Positions 29,986-39,197 of a DNA stretch of 62,217 nucleotides are shown here, piece after piece. The DNA lies in assembly GCA_902775475.1 (NCBI GenBank), contig CACYME010000014.1, forward strand, positions 1-62,217, written 5' to 3'. Made by a program: the position numbers and the translations under genes. Every line of letters begins with the position of its first letter. Within the stretch, counting starts at the first letter, position 1. This stretch comes from an uncultured Prevotellaceae bacterium. GTDB lineage: Bacteria; Bacteroidota; Bacteroidia; Bacteroidales; Bacteroidaceae. Below the pieces are notes generated by a model, which saw nothing but the letters and a program-made list of their open reading frames with translations, ran no database searches and had not been told where the DNA came from.

Positions 29986-31359
29986 ATGAAGAAGATTCGT
30001 TTATTGTACACCCTCCTCTTCGGCTTGGCCGTCCTGCTCTTCTTCGGGTTGGCCTATCCGCACCATCTGCATTATCAGGAGCAGTTCCAACTGTTTCTTT
30101 TCGACGGCAACTATGTGTGGGACATCGTCAGACATCCCGGCGGCATGGCCGACCTGCTGGGACGCTTCTGCACACAGTTCTTCCTCTTTGCCTGGGTGGG
30201 AGCCGCCGTCATTGCAGTGCTGCTCTCGGCGGTGCAACTTCTGATGACCCGCCTGACCTGGTGGGGGTGGCTCTATGGTCTGACTTTTGTGCCGTCGTTC
30301 CTGCTTTGGATCTTCCTGCTCGACGAGAATGCACTGATGGGCGGTATCTGGGCAGTCCTGCTCACGCTGATTGCCTTATGGGGACTTAGCCGACTGCCAA
30401 AGGGATGGATACAACGCATTCTGATAATCATAGCCATTCCGATACTCTACTGGATGGTGGGTCCTGCTTGGGATGGAACCCATTACCACCGCTATCCGAC
30501 AGTCGTTCCCGTCCTGCTCTATGCCGCATGGCTGTCTGCCATCATCCTCCCGTTCCTCGTCAGCCTCTTCTGCAAACGGAAGACACCGCCTCAAGTGTCC
30601 ATCGTCCACTGTCAACTCTCAATTCTATTTGTTTTCCTCGTCATGGGCAGTCAAGTCTGTAAGAATAGCAACCTGAAGGCCGAGAAGGTGATGAAGTACG
30701 ACTTCATGGCCCGCTACCAGCAGTGGAACCGCATACTTGAGACCATCAACGCCGAGAAGCCCAACAACCAAATCGGCGTGACGGTGCAGAACCTGGCCCT
30801 GGCGATGCACGGCATGCTTGCCGACCACCTGTTCGACTACCACCAGAACGGCCTCCTGGGTCTTCTGCCCGATGTAGGAACCGATGCAACCAGTCCGTTG
30901 CCAACAGCCGAGGCCTTCTATCAGTTGGGCATGATTACGGTGGCCCAACGTACGGTGTTCGAGGCGCAGGAAGCCATCCTCGACTTCCAGAAGAGTGGGC
31001 GTTGCTACAAGCGGTTGGCACAGACCTATCTGATTCTCGGCAACTACGAAGTGGCCCGCAAATATCTCATGGCGCTGCAGAAGACCCTCTTCTATCGCAG
31101 CTGGGCCAACGAGACGCTGCCTCTGCTGGGCAATGAAGAGGCCATCGCCCAGCATCCCGAATATGGCCGGCTGCGCCAATGCGCTTATCAAGAAGACTTC
31201 TTCTTCGGCGACCACGTAACTGCCGACATGCTCGAGAAGCTATACTTCAGCAACACCGACAACCGCCTCGCCCTTGAATACCTGAAGGCCTACTACATGC
31301 TGACGGGCGGCCGCGAGGGCTATGCCAGTTTTCTACAAAAAGCCGTTCAGAAACAATGA
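29986..31359 (+). CDS. DUF6057-like membrane protein (second of two)
   Basis: A 457-residue shorter relative of the 26683 protein. About seven helices lie in residues 5-230, followed by a soluble TPR-like half (MKYDFMARYQQWNRILETINAEKPNNQIGVTVQNLAL...). It starts 5 bp after the first propeller gene and overlaps the second by ATGA. Codons for PPQVSIVHCQLSI (about 30588-30626) are encoded by DNA that looks like the GTCCACTGTCAACTCTCAATT spacer words seen between Bacteroidales genes, which suggests a spacer repeat has become coding here. Confidence 0.72.
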   Translation: MKKIRLLYTLLFGLAVLLFFGLAYPHHLHYQEQFQLFLFDGNYVWDIVRHPGGMADLLGRFCTQFFLFAWVGAAVIAVLLSAVQLLMTRLTWWGWLYGLTFVPSFLLWIFLLDENALMGGIWAVLLTLIALWGLSRLPKGWIQRILIIIAIPILYWMVGPAWDGTHYHRYPTVVPVLLYAAWLSAIILPFLVSLFCKRKTPPQVSIVHCQLSILFVFLVMGSQVCKNSNLKAEKVMKYDFMARYQQWNRILETINAEKPNNQIGVTVQNLALAMHGMLADHLFDYHQNGLLGLLPDVGTDATSPLPTAEAFYQLGMITVAQRTVFEAQEAILDFQKSGRCYKRLAQTYLILGNYEVARKYLMALQKTLFYRSWANETLPLLGNEEAIAQHPEYGRLRQCAYQEDFFFGDHVTADMLEKLYFSNTDNRLALEYLKAYYMLTGGREGYASFLQKAVQKQ

Positions 31360-32831
31360 AACAGATTATATATCTACTGATGGGTTTGCTGGGCTTGGTG
31401 AGCTGTGCCTCTGAGGCGGTCAGCGATGCCAAGCAGGAGTCTGCCCAACCTTCTATCTATCCCGACTACATCGGTGTCACCATCCCCGTGAACATCGCCC
31501 CCCTCAACTTCTGCATGGCCGATGAGGCGGCATTGCTCATCGACGCCGTCGTCACCGACGGCCACGGCCACCAGCTGCACAGCCAGGGCGAGGAGTCGAC
31601 AGACTTCGACCTCGACGACTGGCACGAGCTGCTCGGCCAGAACCGTGGCGACTCGCTCAGCGTCAGCGTGTCGGCCAAGTACGACGATGGCTGGCACACC
31701 TACCAGCCTTTCTCCATCTACGTCAGCCCCGACAGCATCGACTACGGCCTGTGCTACCGGCTCATCGCGCCAGGCCACGAGGTATGGAGCAAGATGGGCA
31801 TCTATGAGCGCTCGCTCTCCACGTTCGACGAGCGCCCGCTGATAGAGAACACCCAGTTCGAGGGCTGCGTCAACTGCCACAGCTTCAACCGAGGCAACCC
31901 CGACAACATGAGTCTGCATATCCGTGGCAAGCATGGTGCCACCCTGCTGACCAAGGCCGACGGCTCCATCACCGCCTACAACACCAAGACCCCCGCGACG
32001 CTCGGTCTCTGCGTCTATCCCTACTGGCATCCTTCGGGCCGTTATATCGCCTATTCCACCAACGTCACCAAGCAGACCTTCCACAGCGCCCACCCCAACC
32101 GCATCGAGGTCTTCGACGAAGCCTCCGACCTTCAGGTCTACGACGTGGAGAAGAACGAGCTGCTGCTGTCGCCCCTCCTCAAGCAAGACTCCGTTTATGA
32201 GACCTATCCCGTCTTCTCGGCCGACGGTCGTTCGCTCTATTTCTGCGCCGCCCGCGCCCTGCCCCAGGGCGACCATCAGCTCGACTCCATCCGCTACAAC
32301 CTCTGCCGCATCGACTTCGACCCCACTACTGGCACCTTCGGCAACCGCATCGACACCATCGTCGATGCCGCAGCACAGAAGAAGTCCATATCCTTCCCCC
32401 GTCCCTCCTACGACGGCCGCTTCCTCTGCTACACGCTCTCCGACTACGGCCAGTTCAGCATCTGGCACCACGAAGCCGATCTCTACCTTCTCGACCTGTC
32501 CGGTGAAGGGCGTATTCGCCCGCTATCAGAAGCCAACTCCCCCGACACCGAGTCCTTCCACAACTGGAGCACCAACTCGCGCTGGCTCGTGCTGAGTTCC
32601 CGCCGCGACGACGGCCTCTATACGCGTCCCTATTTCTGCCACGTCGATGCCAACGGCCAGGTCACCAAGGCCTTCATGCTGCCGCAGCGCAGTCCGCGCC
32701 GCTTCTACCGCGACCGTTTCCTGTCGTTCAACGTGCCCGATTTCATCACTGGCCCCACGCACTTCGACAGCCATCAGGCCAGCCGCGTCATCAACGACCA
32801 GTCGCGCAAGGACTTCGGCGTGCGCCCATAA
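31356..32831 (+). CDS. TolB-like beta-propeller lipoprotein with CxxCH motif (second of two)
   Basis: A 491-residue paralogue of the 28451 protein. The lipoprotein signal is MKQIIYLLMGLLGLVSC. The N-terminal beta domain shares the PDYIGVTIPVNIAPLNF segment (PDYCDVTVPCNIAPLNF in the first copy). The haem-type motif is GCVNCHSFNRGNPDNMS, and blades include VYPYWHPSGRYIAYSTN and HNWSTNSRWLVLSSRRDDG. Conservation of CxNCHS in both copies while the surrounding sequence diverges argues that the motif is used. It is the last gene before a new promoter at 32936. Confidence 0.77.
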   Translation: MKQIIYLLMGLLGLVSCASEAVSDAKQESAQPSIYPDYIGVTIPVNIAPLNFCMADEAALLIDAVVTDGHGHQLHSQGEESTDFDLDDWHELLGQNRGDSLSVSVSAKYDDGWHTYQPFSIYVSPDSIDYGLCYRLIAPGHEVWSKMGIYERSLSTFDERPLIENTQFEGCVNCHSFNRGNPDNMSLHIRGKHGATLLTKADGSITAYNTKTPATLGLCVYPYWHPSGRYIAYSTNVTKQTFHSAHPNRIEVFDEASDLQVYDVEKNELLLSPLLKQDSVYETYPVFSADGRSLYFCAARALPQGDHQLDSIRYNLCRIDFDPTTGTFGNRIDTIVDAAAQKKSISFPRPSYDGRFLCYTLSDYGQFSIWHHEADLYLLDLSGEGRIRPLSEANSPDTESFHNWSTNSRWLVLSSRRDDGLYTRPYFCHVDANGQVTKAFMLPQRSPRRFYRDRFLSFNVPDFITGPTHFDSHQASRVINDQSRKDFGVRP

Positions 32832-32935
32832 ATCCTGCCTTTCTGGTTCTTGATGCTACAAGAGTCCCGTAAATTGTCATCATACTTAATACGCATCAAT
32901 TAATGTCTCATCTTTCCATTTTTTCTTCCTGTTCT

Positions 32936-32966
32936 TTTGCTTATTCATAATTATTATATACCTTTG
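32936..32966 (+). promoter_or_regulatory. Promoter of the propeller-lipoprotein pair
   Basis: TTTG (32936-32939), 19 bp, TACCTTTG (32959-32966): full consensus. It shows that the two lipoprotein genes that follow can be transcribed separately from the SusC/SusD operon. The leader to ATG 33029 is about 55 nt. Confidence 0.8.
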
Positions 32967-33028
32967 CAATAATATATGTTAATCATCCATAAAAGAATAG
33001 ACCCACAGAAATGTGGGGCACACACAGT

Positions 33029-34690
33029 ATGAAGAAATATATTTCGTTATTTGCCTTTTTGCTGACGCTAATGGCTTGTACCACCGAGGAGTATAAGGAG
33101 GCCGTGGATTATAAGCTTCCGAGCATCACCCTGGATTCGTGTGTAGCCGCCTCTGACAATTCGTTCACGGCTTATATGACTGTGGACAAGGGTGAGCAGT
33201 TCTTCAAGCATAGCTTGCAGTTACTGGTTTATGACGCAAAAGATGTGGACAATGCCCTTTCCACCGTCAACGTGGAACTTGGAGAAGACCGTCTGCAAGA
33301 AGTTCAGAAGACATTCACCGTGCCAGCCGTGGACGACCAATACATAGTAAGCGCCGTGCTGAAGACCGAGAAGAACTCATTCAAGTCAGCGTCGCTCTTT
33401 GTCAGTCTGGCCAAAATGACGGCCGAAAGCTACCTCCTCGTCTGGGGACAGCCACGCTATCAGGAGGAGGTGCGCTATGAGGGTATGGCATATCCCTATA
33501 AATATGCTACTGACGACATTGCACTACACTTCTCGTCGGAAAGGCGTTTCAGTATTCTTGTGAAGGCAGCCATGAAAGGCAAGCCCGTTGAGGTCAGGGT
33601 GGGCGACCATATCTATCCTGTAGTATGGGGCAGTTTGCTCCAACAAGACGAAGATGACACCACGATGGAGGTGACGATGACAGACATTGAGCCAGGCATT
33701 TACGATGTCGCCCTGCACTGGCCGGAAGCAGAAATCCTCCTGCCGAAGAAAATAAGAATCCTGCCCTTGAAAGCGGAAGAGGAGGAGACGGTTCCATTCA
33801 GCCAGTTCCAGGATCAGCCATACGATGCCAGAGCGTCGTTCAGGATAGGCGATGAAATGTACTATTTCACCAGCATGGAACATAGAACACTTGTGTCTTG
33901 CGACCTCAACACGAAGGCATGGACCAGGCACAAGGATGTGGACTATGACATCTCGGAAATGGTAGCTATAGGTTCCAAGGCGTATGGCATCACTGATATA
34001 TATAAGGAGTATGGTGCCAGCAGCGAATCGGTGCAGAACAAGCTGTATGAGTATAATCCCCAGACCGACAGCTGGAAGGATCTGGGCAACCTGCCTGTGA
34101 CGGGTGAGATTCATGACATGAAGATGTTCGCTGCCGGTGGCAATGTATATCTCTGTGGCGGACAGTTCCCGGATGATGGCCACAACACCTATTATATATA
34201 TACACAATGTATGGAGACGTGGAAGTATGACCTGTCCAATGGCCAATGGACAAGGGTTGCCGACAGACCCACCAGGGAGGACGTGATGCAGACGGGCAAT
34301 GGCGAGACCAATGGCTATGTGATGACACCCCACGGATTCCTGTGGGTGTATGATTCAAGCAAGGATGAGTGGGAAAAGGTGTCGCAACTGACGTCGGTAT
34401 ATCTCTCTAACAACTGGGGGCAATGTCTCCTTGAGCACGACGGCAAGCTCATCTATGCCGGCCGTCCCGGAAGTGCCACCAACATCGACAGCGGAAACCC
34501 TTGCATCTACAGCTATGACTTCAAGACCAGGCAATGGGAGCTGTTGGGCCTTTACGACGTCAGGGTATTAGACTCTGCCATCCTGACCGCCACATTCCAT
34601 AACGGCAAACTCATCCTGGGTCCTATGTTGAAAGCCATGGACTATCCCGGCGCCACGTGTATGCACTTCATTAACTTCGACTTCAAATGA
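33029..34690 (+). CDS. Kelch-type beta-propeller lipoprotein
   Basis: The frame opens at 33011, but ATG 33029 gives a clean lipoprotein signal (MKKYISLFAFLLTLMAC), for 553 residues. After an immunoglobulin-like N-terminal part, kelch-like blades are seen (KLYEYNPQTDSWKDLGNLP, ETWKYDLSNGQWTRVADRP, LWVYDSSKDEWEKVSQL, SYDFKTRQWELLGLYD). Kelch propellers usually bind ligands or proteins; no catalytic motif is visible. It is probably on the cell surface. It overlaps the next gene by ATGA. Codon use is less GC-rich than in the neighbouring xylan operon, in line with the SusC/SusD block. Confidence 0.75.
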   Translation: MKKYISLFAFLLTLMACTTEEYKEAVDYKLPSITLDSCVAASDNSFTAYMTVDKGEQFFKHSLQLLVYDAKDVDNALSTVNVELGEDRLQEVQKTFTVPAVDDQYIVSAVLKTEKNSFKSASLFVSLAKMTAESYLLVWGQPRYQEEVRYEGMAYPYKYATDDIALHFSSERRFSILVKAAMKGKPVEVRVGDHIYPVVWGSLLQQDEDDTTMEVTMTDIEPGIYDVALHWPEAEILLPKKIRILPLKAEEEETVPFSQFQDQPYDARASFRIGDEMYYFTSMEHRTLVSCDLNTKAWTRHKDVDYDISEMVAIGSKAYGITDIYKEYGASSESVQNKLYEYNPQTDSWKDLGNLPVTGEIHDMKMFAAGGNVYLCGGQFPDDGHNTYYIYTQCMETWKYDLSNGQWTRVADRPTREDVMQTGNGETNGYVMTPHGFLWVYDSSKDEWEKVSQLTSVYLSNNWGQCLLEHDGKLIYAGRPGSATNIDSGNPCIYSYDFKTRQWELLGLYDVRVLDSAILTATFHNGKLILGPMLKAMDYPGATCMHFINFDFK

Positions 34691-36054
34691 AAACAAGACC
34701 TGTCATAACATCATTCCTGTTTGTTGCCGCGGCATTGGTGACTGCCGGATGCAGTAAAGATACCATCTGGGAAGAGGTTGCCTACGGTCAGGAAGAACCC
34801 TCGTACAGTTACGGCGAGCTTCCCGCCATGGTGCAGCCTCATACCGACCGTGTCGATATTACGCTCTACAAAGACCTGACACATTATATCTACCTCGACG
34901 GCGTGCTCGTCAAGACACTTGCCAAGGAAAAGAAGATGACGCTGCGCGCCCTGACGCCCGACACGGAGTATCATCTGTCGATCATCGCCTTCGACGGCGT
35001 AAACGTTCTCAAGAAAGACACGACATTCACCACGCCCAAGTCGTATGCAACCCTGATAGGCTGGCGCGAGATGGATCTCTATGGGAACAATGAGGAGGAA
35101 ATCGGCTATATCCGCCAACTTCCAGGAGGCGACTTCCTCGACTTCACCCACAGATACTACTATTCCGACGAAGACTACCGCCTGCGCCGTACCGATGCCG
35201 ACGGCCGGGTGAAGTGGAGAAGCAACATAGCGGCTACCGAAGCATCCGTCTCCGAGGAAGGCAACGTAGCAGTATGGTCACAAACGGCATATAAAGTAAA
35301 TCCCGGGACAGGCGTCGTAATCTACCAGTACACTCCAAAACTGAAGAAAGGCTTCATCACTGCGGCTTATGCATGCAAGGACGGCGGCATGGCCATTGTG
35401 GGCAGAGGCGAGACTCCAGGCACTTACTACTTCGCACGCTTAGATGCAGACGGCCGGCTGATTCACGAGGAGAGTTCCGATTTAGCGGACCGACTTGATA
35501 TCGTTCACGAGACGGCTGACGGCCAAGTGGTGGCACTGGGCAGGAAAGGCGGCGATACGCTGGTGGCCGTCACTTTCGATGCTTCGGGTAAAGTGGTCGG
35601 CACGTCGTCAGACCATTCAGAAGACAGGGGTTTTGACCTCGACTTAGACTTCATTCAGTCTGTCAGAGACAATCAGGGCAACACATACTTCCTGGGCCAT
35701 TATGAGATGTATGCCGGCGTATATTATCCATGCTCGATGATTGTCAAGGTGGATGCACAGGGACAAATAGAATGGATGCACACGATGCACGACAAGAATA
35801 CAGAATACCATCCCACCCATTTCCATCTCATTGACAACGACAAGCTGTGCGTGCTCTATACCGGCAACACAGGCTCGCGAAACAGCAAAACCCATGTGGC
35901 ATTGATGACCACCGGCAACGAGTGGCTGCAGGACGTGACATTCAACGATGACTACGCTGCTCTCTATGCATGGCCGGTAAACGATGCGTTCACCCAATTC
36001 ATCTTCTTCGACCACTATGGCAGGATACTCTACATCGATACCGAAGGGGAATAA
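34687..36054 (+). CDS. Lipoprotein with FN3-like domain and propeller-like repeats
   Basis: A 455-residue lipoprotein (MKTRPVITSFLFVAAALVTAGC). Residues about 45-120 resemble a fibronectin type III fold (LRALTPDTEYHLSIIAFDG). The rest has repeated short strands of the kind seen in beta-propellers (RLRRTDADGRVKWRSNIAATE, YFARLDADGRLIHEES, MIVKVDAQGQIEWMHTM). No enzyme motif is visible. It is translationally coupled to the kelch lipoprotein, so the two probably act together at the surface. A hairpin terminator follows at 36161-36190. Confidence 0.7.
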   Translation: MKTRPVITSFLFVAAALVTAGCSKDTIWEEVAYGQEEPSYSYGELPAMVQPHTDRVDITLYKDLTHYIYLDGVLVKTLAKEKKMTLRALTPDTEYHLSIIAFDGVNVLKKDTTFTTPKSYATLIGWREMDLYGNNEEEIGYIRQLPGGDFLDFTHRYYYSDEDYRLRRTDADGRVKWRSNIAATEASVSEEGNVAVWSQTAYKVNPGTGVVIYQYTPKLKKGFITAAYACKDGGMAIVGRGETPGTYYFARLDADGRLIHEESSDLADRLDIVHETADGQVVALGRKGGDTLVAVTFDASGKVVGTSSDHSEDRGFDLDLDFIQSVRDNQGNTYFLGHYEMYAGVYYPCSMIVKVDAQGQIEWMHTMHDKNTEYHPTHFHLIDNDKLCVLYTGNTGSRNSKTHVALMTTGNEWLQDVTFNDDYAALYAWPVNDAFTQFIFFDHYGRILYIDTEGE

Positions 36055-36160
36055 TCTACATTGATAACCCTTTAATCCCACTTTTGCCGTATTTTGAGAC
36101 TGCAAGAATCTGGCGCTTCTGTTTTTCTATCCAATCGTCTTTTGGGAAGGCATACGAAAC

Positions 36161-36190
36161 ATGGGAAGACCGATTTGTCGGTCTTCCCAT
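36161..36190. terminator. Perfect hairpin between convergent genes
   Basis: ATGGGAAGACCGA (36161-36173), loop TTTG, then the exact complement to 36190. There is no long T run. It lies between the plus-strand lipoprotein gene (ends 36054) and the minus-strand esterase (ends 36235) and probably serves both. Confidence 0.6.
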
Positions 36191-36234
36191 CCGTGCCGTT
36201 TGTCCGTAATGGTTACGAGGGGTGGCTATAGGCC

Positions 36235-37890
36235 CTATTTCTTGCTCCTGTAGAATTTCTCGAGCGTGCGGTAGGCCTTCTCCCTTTCGGGCGAGGCTAC
36301 TTCCTTCGATTCTACGTCAATCTTCATCACCGGAGCGGCATCGAGGTTGTCCTTCGTGATGGCCGTCCACTGAGGCAGGCCCTCGCCATTAGGATTGCCC
36401 GTCTTGCAGAAGTTGGCGTAGTAGCTGAGGAAGAGCTTCGAGATGGCGTAGTCCTCTTCCTGCCAGTCGTAATACTCGTTGGTGTCGAGGGTTCCCATGG
36501 CGTACTCAATATCCGCAGAATGCACGGCGCCAGGGGCTATCGAGGGCTGCTGGGCCTTCTTCTCCTCTTCCGTCTTTTCGCGCACGCCGCCAGCCAGGGC
36601 GCCCGTCTTGTCGCCCATCTTCGCCGACACCTGCGGACGCGGGTGCATATAGTGGTAGCGATAGACGGGGAGGCCCGTCTTGGCGTGATAGTCGCAAGCC
36701 TTCCAAGTGGGGAAGCCCGTGAAGAGGTCGGAGACGAGGTCGAAGCCCTTCTGGCTCATCACGTCCTCGTCGGCTGTGATGCCGTACGCCTCAAATATTT
36801 CGTCGGTCATATCGCCAAACTGCGCCTTCATGGCGTTCTTGTAGTTCTTCAGGGTGGGAGCCTGACCCTGCAGCGCCTGCATGGGATGCGCTTCGAGCGA
36901 GTTCCAGCCCGCAAGCATCGGCACCTGCGCCTGCTCGCCCCGCTCAAACACATCGTCGGCACTCTCGGTCATGAAATAGCCGTCGAGCACCACGTTCGAC
37001 ATGCCCCTGGGAGGGAGTATCTTCTGCAGCGAGTCGGCGTCGATAGCCATCGCGTCAGCCAGACTGGCGATGCCTGCCCGCTTCAGCAGTTCGGCCCCGG
37101 CAGCATCGGCATCGGCCTGCGAAGCGGGCAGATAGGGCAGCACCTCGGCACCCGACGAGAGCATGGCCCCGGCAATGAGGTTTTTCGAGAGGGGCGAGCA
37201 CATCAGGAGCGACACCGAGAAAGAGCCTGCCGACTCGCCCACGATGGTGATGCGGTCAGGGTCGCCACCAAAGTCGGCAATATTCTCCTTCACCCACTTG
37301 ATGGCAGCCACCTGGTCGAGGAAGCCGTAGTTGCCGCTGCCCTTATAGTCGGAAGCCGCCGTGAGGTCGGGATGTGCAAAGAAGCCGAACACGCCCTCAC
37401 GATAGTTGGCCGTCACGCCGACGACGCCCTCCTTGGCGATGGACGAGCCGTCGTAGCGGGGCTCGCTGCCCGAACCGGCCATCAGTCCGCCGCCATTGAA
37501 ATAAATCAGCACGGGCAGGGCATCGGCCGTTGTCTTGGCCGTTGTCCAGATGTTCAGATAGAGGCAGTCCTCGCTTCGGCCAGTCCCACGGAACGCCATG
37601 TCGCCGAAGATGTTGGGCTGCATAGGGTCGTCGCCAAACTGCTTGGCTTCGCGCACGCCCTCCCAGGGCTGAACGGGCTGGGGCGCCTTCCAGCGCAGCT
37701 CGCCCACGGGAGCCTGGGCGAAGGGAACGCCAAGGAACTTCTTCACGCCGTCCTGTTCGAAACCTTCCAGAACGCCATACTGGGTTTTCACCTGAAGGCC
37801 GACTTCCGTCGCCTTCTTCTGCTGGGTGCAGCTGCATAAAACTGCAAGACAAGCGATGGCCATCATCGCAAGCATAGGGTTTTTAGTCAT
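36235..37890 (-). CDS. Type-B carboxylesterase lipoprotein
   Basis: A 551-residue alpha/beta-hydrolase of the carboxylesterase type B family. The N-terminal lipobox is LCSC (Cys21). The family signature SEDCLYLNIW is at about 106-115, the oxyanion region is FNGGGLMAG, the nucleophile is Ser220 in GESAG, and His in GAVHSADIEYAMGTL is the probable catalytic histidine. It may deacylate xylan fragments, as the paralogue at 47350 sits inside the xylan operon, but the substrate is not shown by sequence. A -7 element (TAATTTTG) is at 37926-37919. Confidence 0.87.
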   Translation of the reverse strand: MTKNPMLAMMAIACLAVLCSCTQQKKATEVGLQVKTQYGVLEGFEQDGVKKFLGVPFAQAPVGELRWKAPQPVQPWEGVREAKQFGDDPMQPNIFGDMAFRGTGRSEDCLYLNIWTTAKTTADALPVLIYFNGGGLMAGSGSEPRYDGSSIAKEGVVGVTANYREGVFGFFAHPDLTAASDYKGSGNYGFLDQVAAIKWVKENIADFGGDPDRITIVGESAGSFSVSLLMCSPLSKNLIAGAMLSSGAEVLPYLPASQADADAAGAELLKRAGIASLADAMAIDADSLQKILPPRGMSNVVLDGYFMTESADDVFERGEQAQVPMLAGWNSLEAHPMQALQGQAPTLKNYKNAMKAQFGDMTDEIFEAYGITADEDVMSQKGFDLVSDLFTGFPTWKACDYHAKTGLPVYRYHYMHPRPQVSAKMGDKTGALAGGVREKTEEEKKAQQPSIAPGAVHSADIEYAMGTLDTNEYYDWQEEDYAISKLFLSYYANFCKTGNPNGEGLPQWTAITKDNLDAAPVMKIDVESKEVASPEREKAYRTLEKFYRSKK

Positions 37891-37918
37891 AATAATGTTT
37901 GTTTATGGGTTGATTCGG

Positions 37919-37926
37919 CAAAATTA
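37919..37926 (-). promoter_or_regulatory. -7 element of the esterase gene
   Basis: TAATTTTG on the minus strand, about 30 bp before the ATG at 37890. The -33 region has only a partial match (CTTG). Confidence 0.55.
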
Positions 37927-38097
37927 CAAAAAAAATCGGAAACGCGCAAGATTAAGTAAAGATAAAATACAATGCAAGCAGCGCCTCACTTTTTCATTTA
38001 TACCGTGAAAGTTGCTATTAGTGCACAAAGAAACGAGTAGGAACATCTGCAAAAGCAATTGTTACGAAAAGCATATACCTCATCAGGTAATTCTTCG

Positions 38098-38325
38098 TAC
38101 CTTTGCAACCACAAGTAGAAACGCCACAATGTGACGTCTCTACCCAAACGGATAACAACTATAGTTACATAGCCATCAGTAGTGGGCAGCAGCACTTCCA
38201 GGCGATGCTGCGACGCTCGGCAGGACAGAAACAGTCTCCCCTGACGGGAGCAAATTATAGACTTAACAACACTATGACATTCACACACTGACCGCGGGGG
38301 CACTGAGTTCTTCAGTGCCCCCCCT
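38098..38325 (+). ncRNA. Possible small transcript with promoter-like and terminator signals
   Basis: TACCTTTG (38098-38105) is a -7-like element without a clear -33. It is followed by an imperfect palindrome GTAGAAACG...CGTCTCTAC (38116-38144, 12 of 14 pairs) and ends at a perfect 11-bp stem GGGGGCACTGA/TCAGTGCCCCC (38296-38322). The only open frame across it starts with TTG inside the -7 box, so a protein is unlikely. An RNA of about 210 nt is the best reading, but expression is unproven. Confidence 0.35.
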
Positions 38326-38414
38326 TAATTAGGGGCTGTAATCACTCAAACCTATGAACAAATGAAAGAAATTTTCATGATTTACGTAAGAGGCCACTTA
38401 ATGAAAGTCCATTA

Positions 38415-38451
38415 CCCCGTTCAGGCGAATTGCAAATTCGCCTGAACGGGG
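38415..38451. repeat. Perfect 17-bp inverted repeat
   Basis: CCCCGTTCAGGCGAATT (38415-38431), loop GCA, then the exact complement (38435-38451). No T tract follows. It is isolated in the 1.4-kb gap between divergent genes and may be a mobile palindrome or a cruciform-forming site. Confidence 0.6.
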
Positions 38452-38654
38452 GGTCGCTACGCTCAAAATTATAAAAAAATTGGTTCAAAAAAAATTATAA
38501 GAACAGCGCAGGGCGTAGCCTTTGATAATTTTCCTATTCAATTTTCTTGTAATTCTGAGGCCGACAGGCCGACCAAGGCGCTATGGCTGAGCAGCAACTA
38601 TGGGACATTATAATTTCTTAAAGAGCGTTAAAAACAAGGCGAAAATGTAGTAAA

Positions 38655-39045
38655 AATGAACACCCAACCCTCGCCAGAATTCAAAAATTTCGCGCGAGAG
38701 AATTTTTGGCCGAAAAAAAGCGAATTTTGAGAGGGCCTGCTAAATCGTTATGCAGCAGACGATTACGCAAAATTTGGAAAAATTTCTGGGCTTTTCGCTT
38801 TCAAAAGTCAACGCCTTTTGAAAATTTGGCGTTGACTTTTGAAAATTTGGCGTGGTTAAAACTGAGCAAAACGAGGCAAAAAAACGCGAAAAAAGCCGCA
38901 CAAAACCGTCTTTTTGTGCAATTTTGGCCCCTTCCGCACACTTTTTTCACCGTCGCCACCCCACCCCAACGGCCCAAAACGCCCATTTTTCACTCCAGAA
39001 TGCTTCCCAATCGTGAACTTTTTTCTTGTGGTGATTTTGAACACT
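38655..39045 (+). repeat. Dispersed intergenic repeat, copy 3
   Basis: It matches the reverse complement of 8509-8910 in order: CAACCCTCGCC, AATTTCGCGCGAGAGAATTT, the TTTTTGGCCGAAAA and GCGAATTTTGAGAGGG blocks, the core hairpin (38803-38840), GAAAATTTGGCGTG (38841-38854), GAGGCAAAAAAA and finally GTGAACTTTTTTC...ATTTTGAACAC. The gap 37891-39269 also holds the small-transcript candidate and a 17-bp palindrome; I see no convincing protein gene in it. Confidence 0.7.
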
Positions 39046-39197
39046 ATTTCCCTCGGCGAATAGCCATTTCGTTCCCGACGCCGGGGGCAACGAGGGAAGC
39101 CGGGGGGAGGGTCAGGGGTGGGAGCTGTAACTTTTATCCTGCATGACTGAGCCGTTGCCAGAAAAGAGACATAAAGCAAAAAAAAAGTAACGTGGGG

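Noticed and set aside
38103-38291. A 62-codon frame in the small-transcript region
   Set aside because: It begins with TTG inside the -7 box, and no internal ATG gives more than about 28 codons.
38706-39146. A 146-codon plus-strand frame in the divergent gap
   Set aside because: It lies wholly over the dispersed repeat; its homology to other copies is at DNA level, and it has no promoter or ribosome binding site.
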